Under the pieces are notes generated by a model. It was not told the origin of the DNA and did not search any database. It worked only from the letters and a program-made list of their open reading frames with translations. Positions 6,022 through 6,269 of a stretch of DNA of 6,269 nucleotides are shown here, piece after piece (position 1 is the stretch's first letter; every line of letters starts with the position of its first letter). Position numbers and translations under genes: made by a program. Source of the DNA: a bacterium (GTDB lineage Bacteria; Dependentiae; Babeliae; Babeliales; RVW-14); contig RGUK01000089.1 of the NCBI GenBank assembly GCA_010027825.1, positions 1 to 6,269 of the forward strand, read 5' to 3'.

Positions 6022-6269
6022 TCCGTTAAAAGTTCAAATTTAGTCATTCCAGTAGTAATGCTGTATTCAAGGCTGAACACCCAGCCAACGTCATTCAATC
6101 CGCTTCCATAGCGAATCTTTTGATATGGATTAGCCCTTATCGAATTGAAATTATCAACCGATATAGGTGCTTCAAAGGATATCTTGTTCTTGATGTTCAC
6201 CCCGGTAGTGTTGGGCACAAAGTTACCATTCCAATAAAACCCATCTCCGCCACGATGAGCGTATGCCTT
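6018..6269 (-). CDS. Unidentified protein, C-terminal 83 residues (5' end outside window)
   Basis: The reading frame is open from the right edge to a TGA at 6020-6018. A GTG lies inside it at 6218-6216, but the frame continues upstream without a stop, through residues such as AYAHRGGDGFYWNGNFVP. The gene therefore most likely starts outside the window, and only its C-terminal part is visible. The visible part is rich in Gly, Asn and aromatic residues, has no obvious transmembrane segment, and looks like a beta-rich structural protein. Its TGA overlaps the ATG of the next gene as ATGA (6021-6018), which implies translational coupling and a shared transcript with the tail-like protein downstream. 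I do not recognise a family. From its position, a tail or adhesion-related virion component is the best guess, but this is inference only. Confidence 0.6.
   Translation of the reverse strand, partial: KAYAHRGGDGFYWNGNFVPNTTGVNIKNKISFEAPISVDNFNSIRANPYQKIRYGSGLNDVGWVFSLEYSITTGMTKFELLTE

Noticed and set aside
6035..6042. TAAATTTG box just upstream of the 467-residue gene as another promoter
   Set aside because: It lies inside the coding end of the preceding gene, where such matches occur by chance at about one per kilobase, and the ATGA overlap already explains coexpression.

Overview
The window reads as part of a tailed-phage or prophage genome from a Bacteroidota host. All seven supportable genes lie on the minus strand. 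They are tightly packed: two overlaps sit inside a glycosyltransferase/methyltransferase block, and one ATGA overlap sits in the tail block. Only three real gaps exist (about 65-78 bases each). The Bacteroidota assignment rests on inference. Each gap holds a minus-strand match to the Bacteroidota -7 element TAnnTTTG, most genes lack a Shine-Dalgarno sequence, and the long tail-like protein has a C-terminus of a style I associate with Bacteroidota prophages. No host gene, tRNA, integrase, CRISPR array or insertion sequence is visible.

In transcription order (from high to low coordinates), the first block is structural. It holds the 3' end of an unidentified gene running in from the right edge (6269-6018), then a 467-residue cysteine-rich protein, probably tail or baseplate associated (6021-4618). 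Next is a 196-residue, also cysteine-rich, virion-like protein (4539-3949). It has its own promoter candidate in front and a strong intrinsic terminator behind, as expected for an abundant single-gene product such as a tail-tube protein.

The second block (3883-1559) is a three-gene overlapping cassette. It comprises a GT-A fold glycosyltransferase with a DxD motif, a divergent GT10 (fucosyltransferase-like) glycosyltransferase, and a small FkbM-type methyltransferase. Lying between structural genes, these most plausibly build and methylate a glycan on the virion, although modification of host surface sugars is also possible.

The third block (1486 to the left edge) is the first 495 residues of a probable portal protein. 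It has a promoter candidate, the strongest ribosome-binding site in the window, and a DnaJ-like pair of CxxCxGxG motifs inserted in its middle. The gene is open to the left edge and its C-terminus is not in the window.

The points most worth following are the sugar-modifying cassette inside a virion gene block, the zinc-knuckle-like insertion in the portal candidate, and the recurring TAnnTTTG element. I see no evidence for a defence or other wholly novel system, and function calls for the structural genes rest on pattern recognition without any database search.
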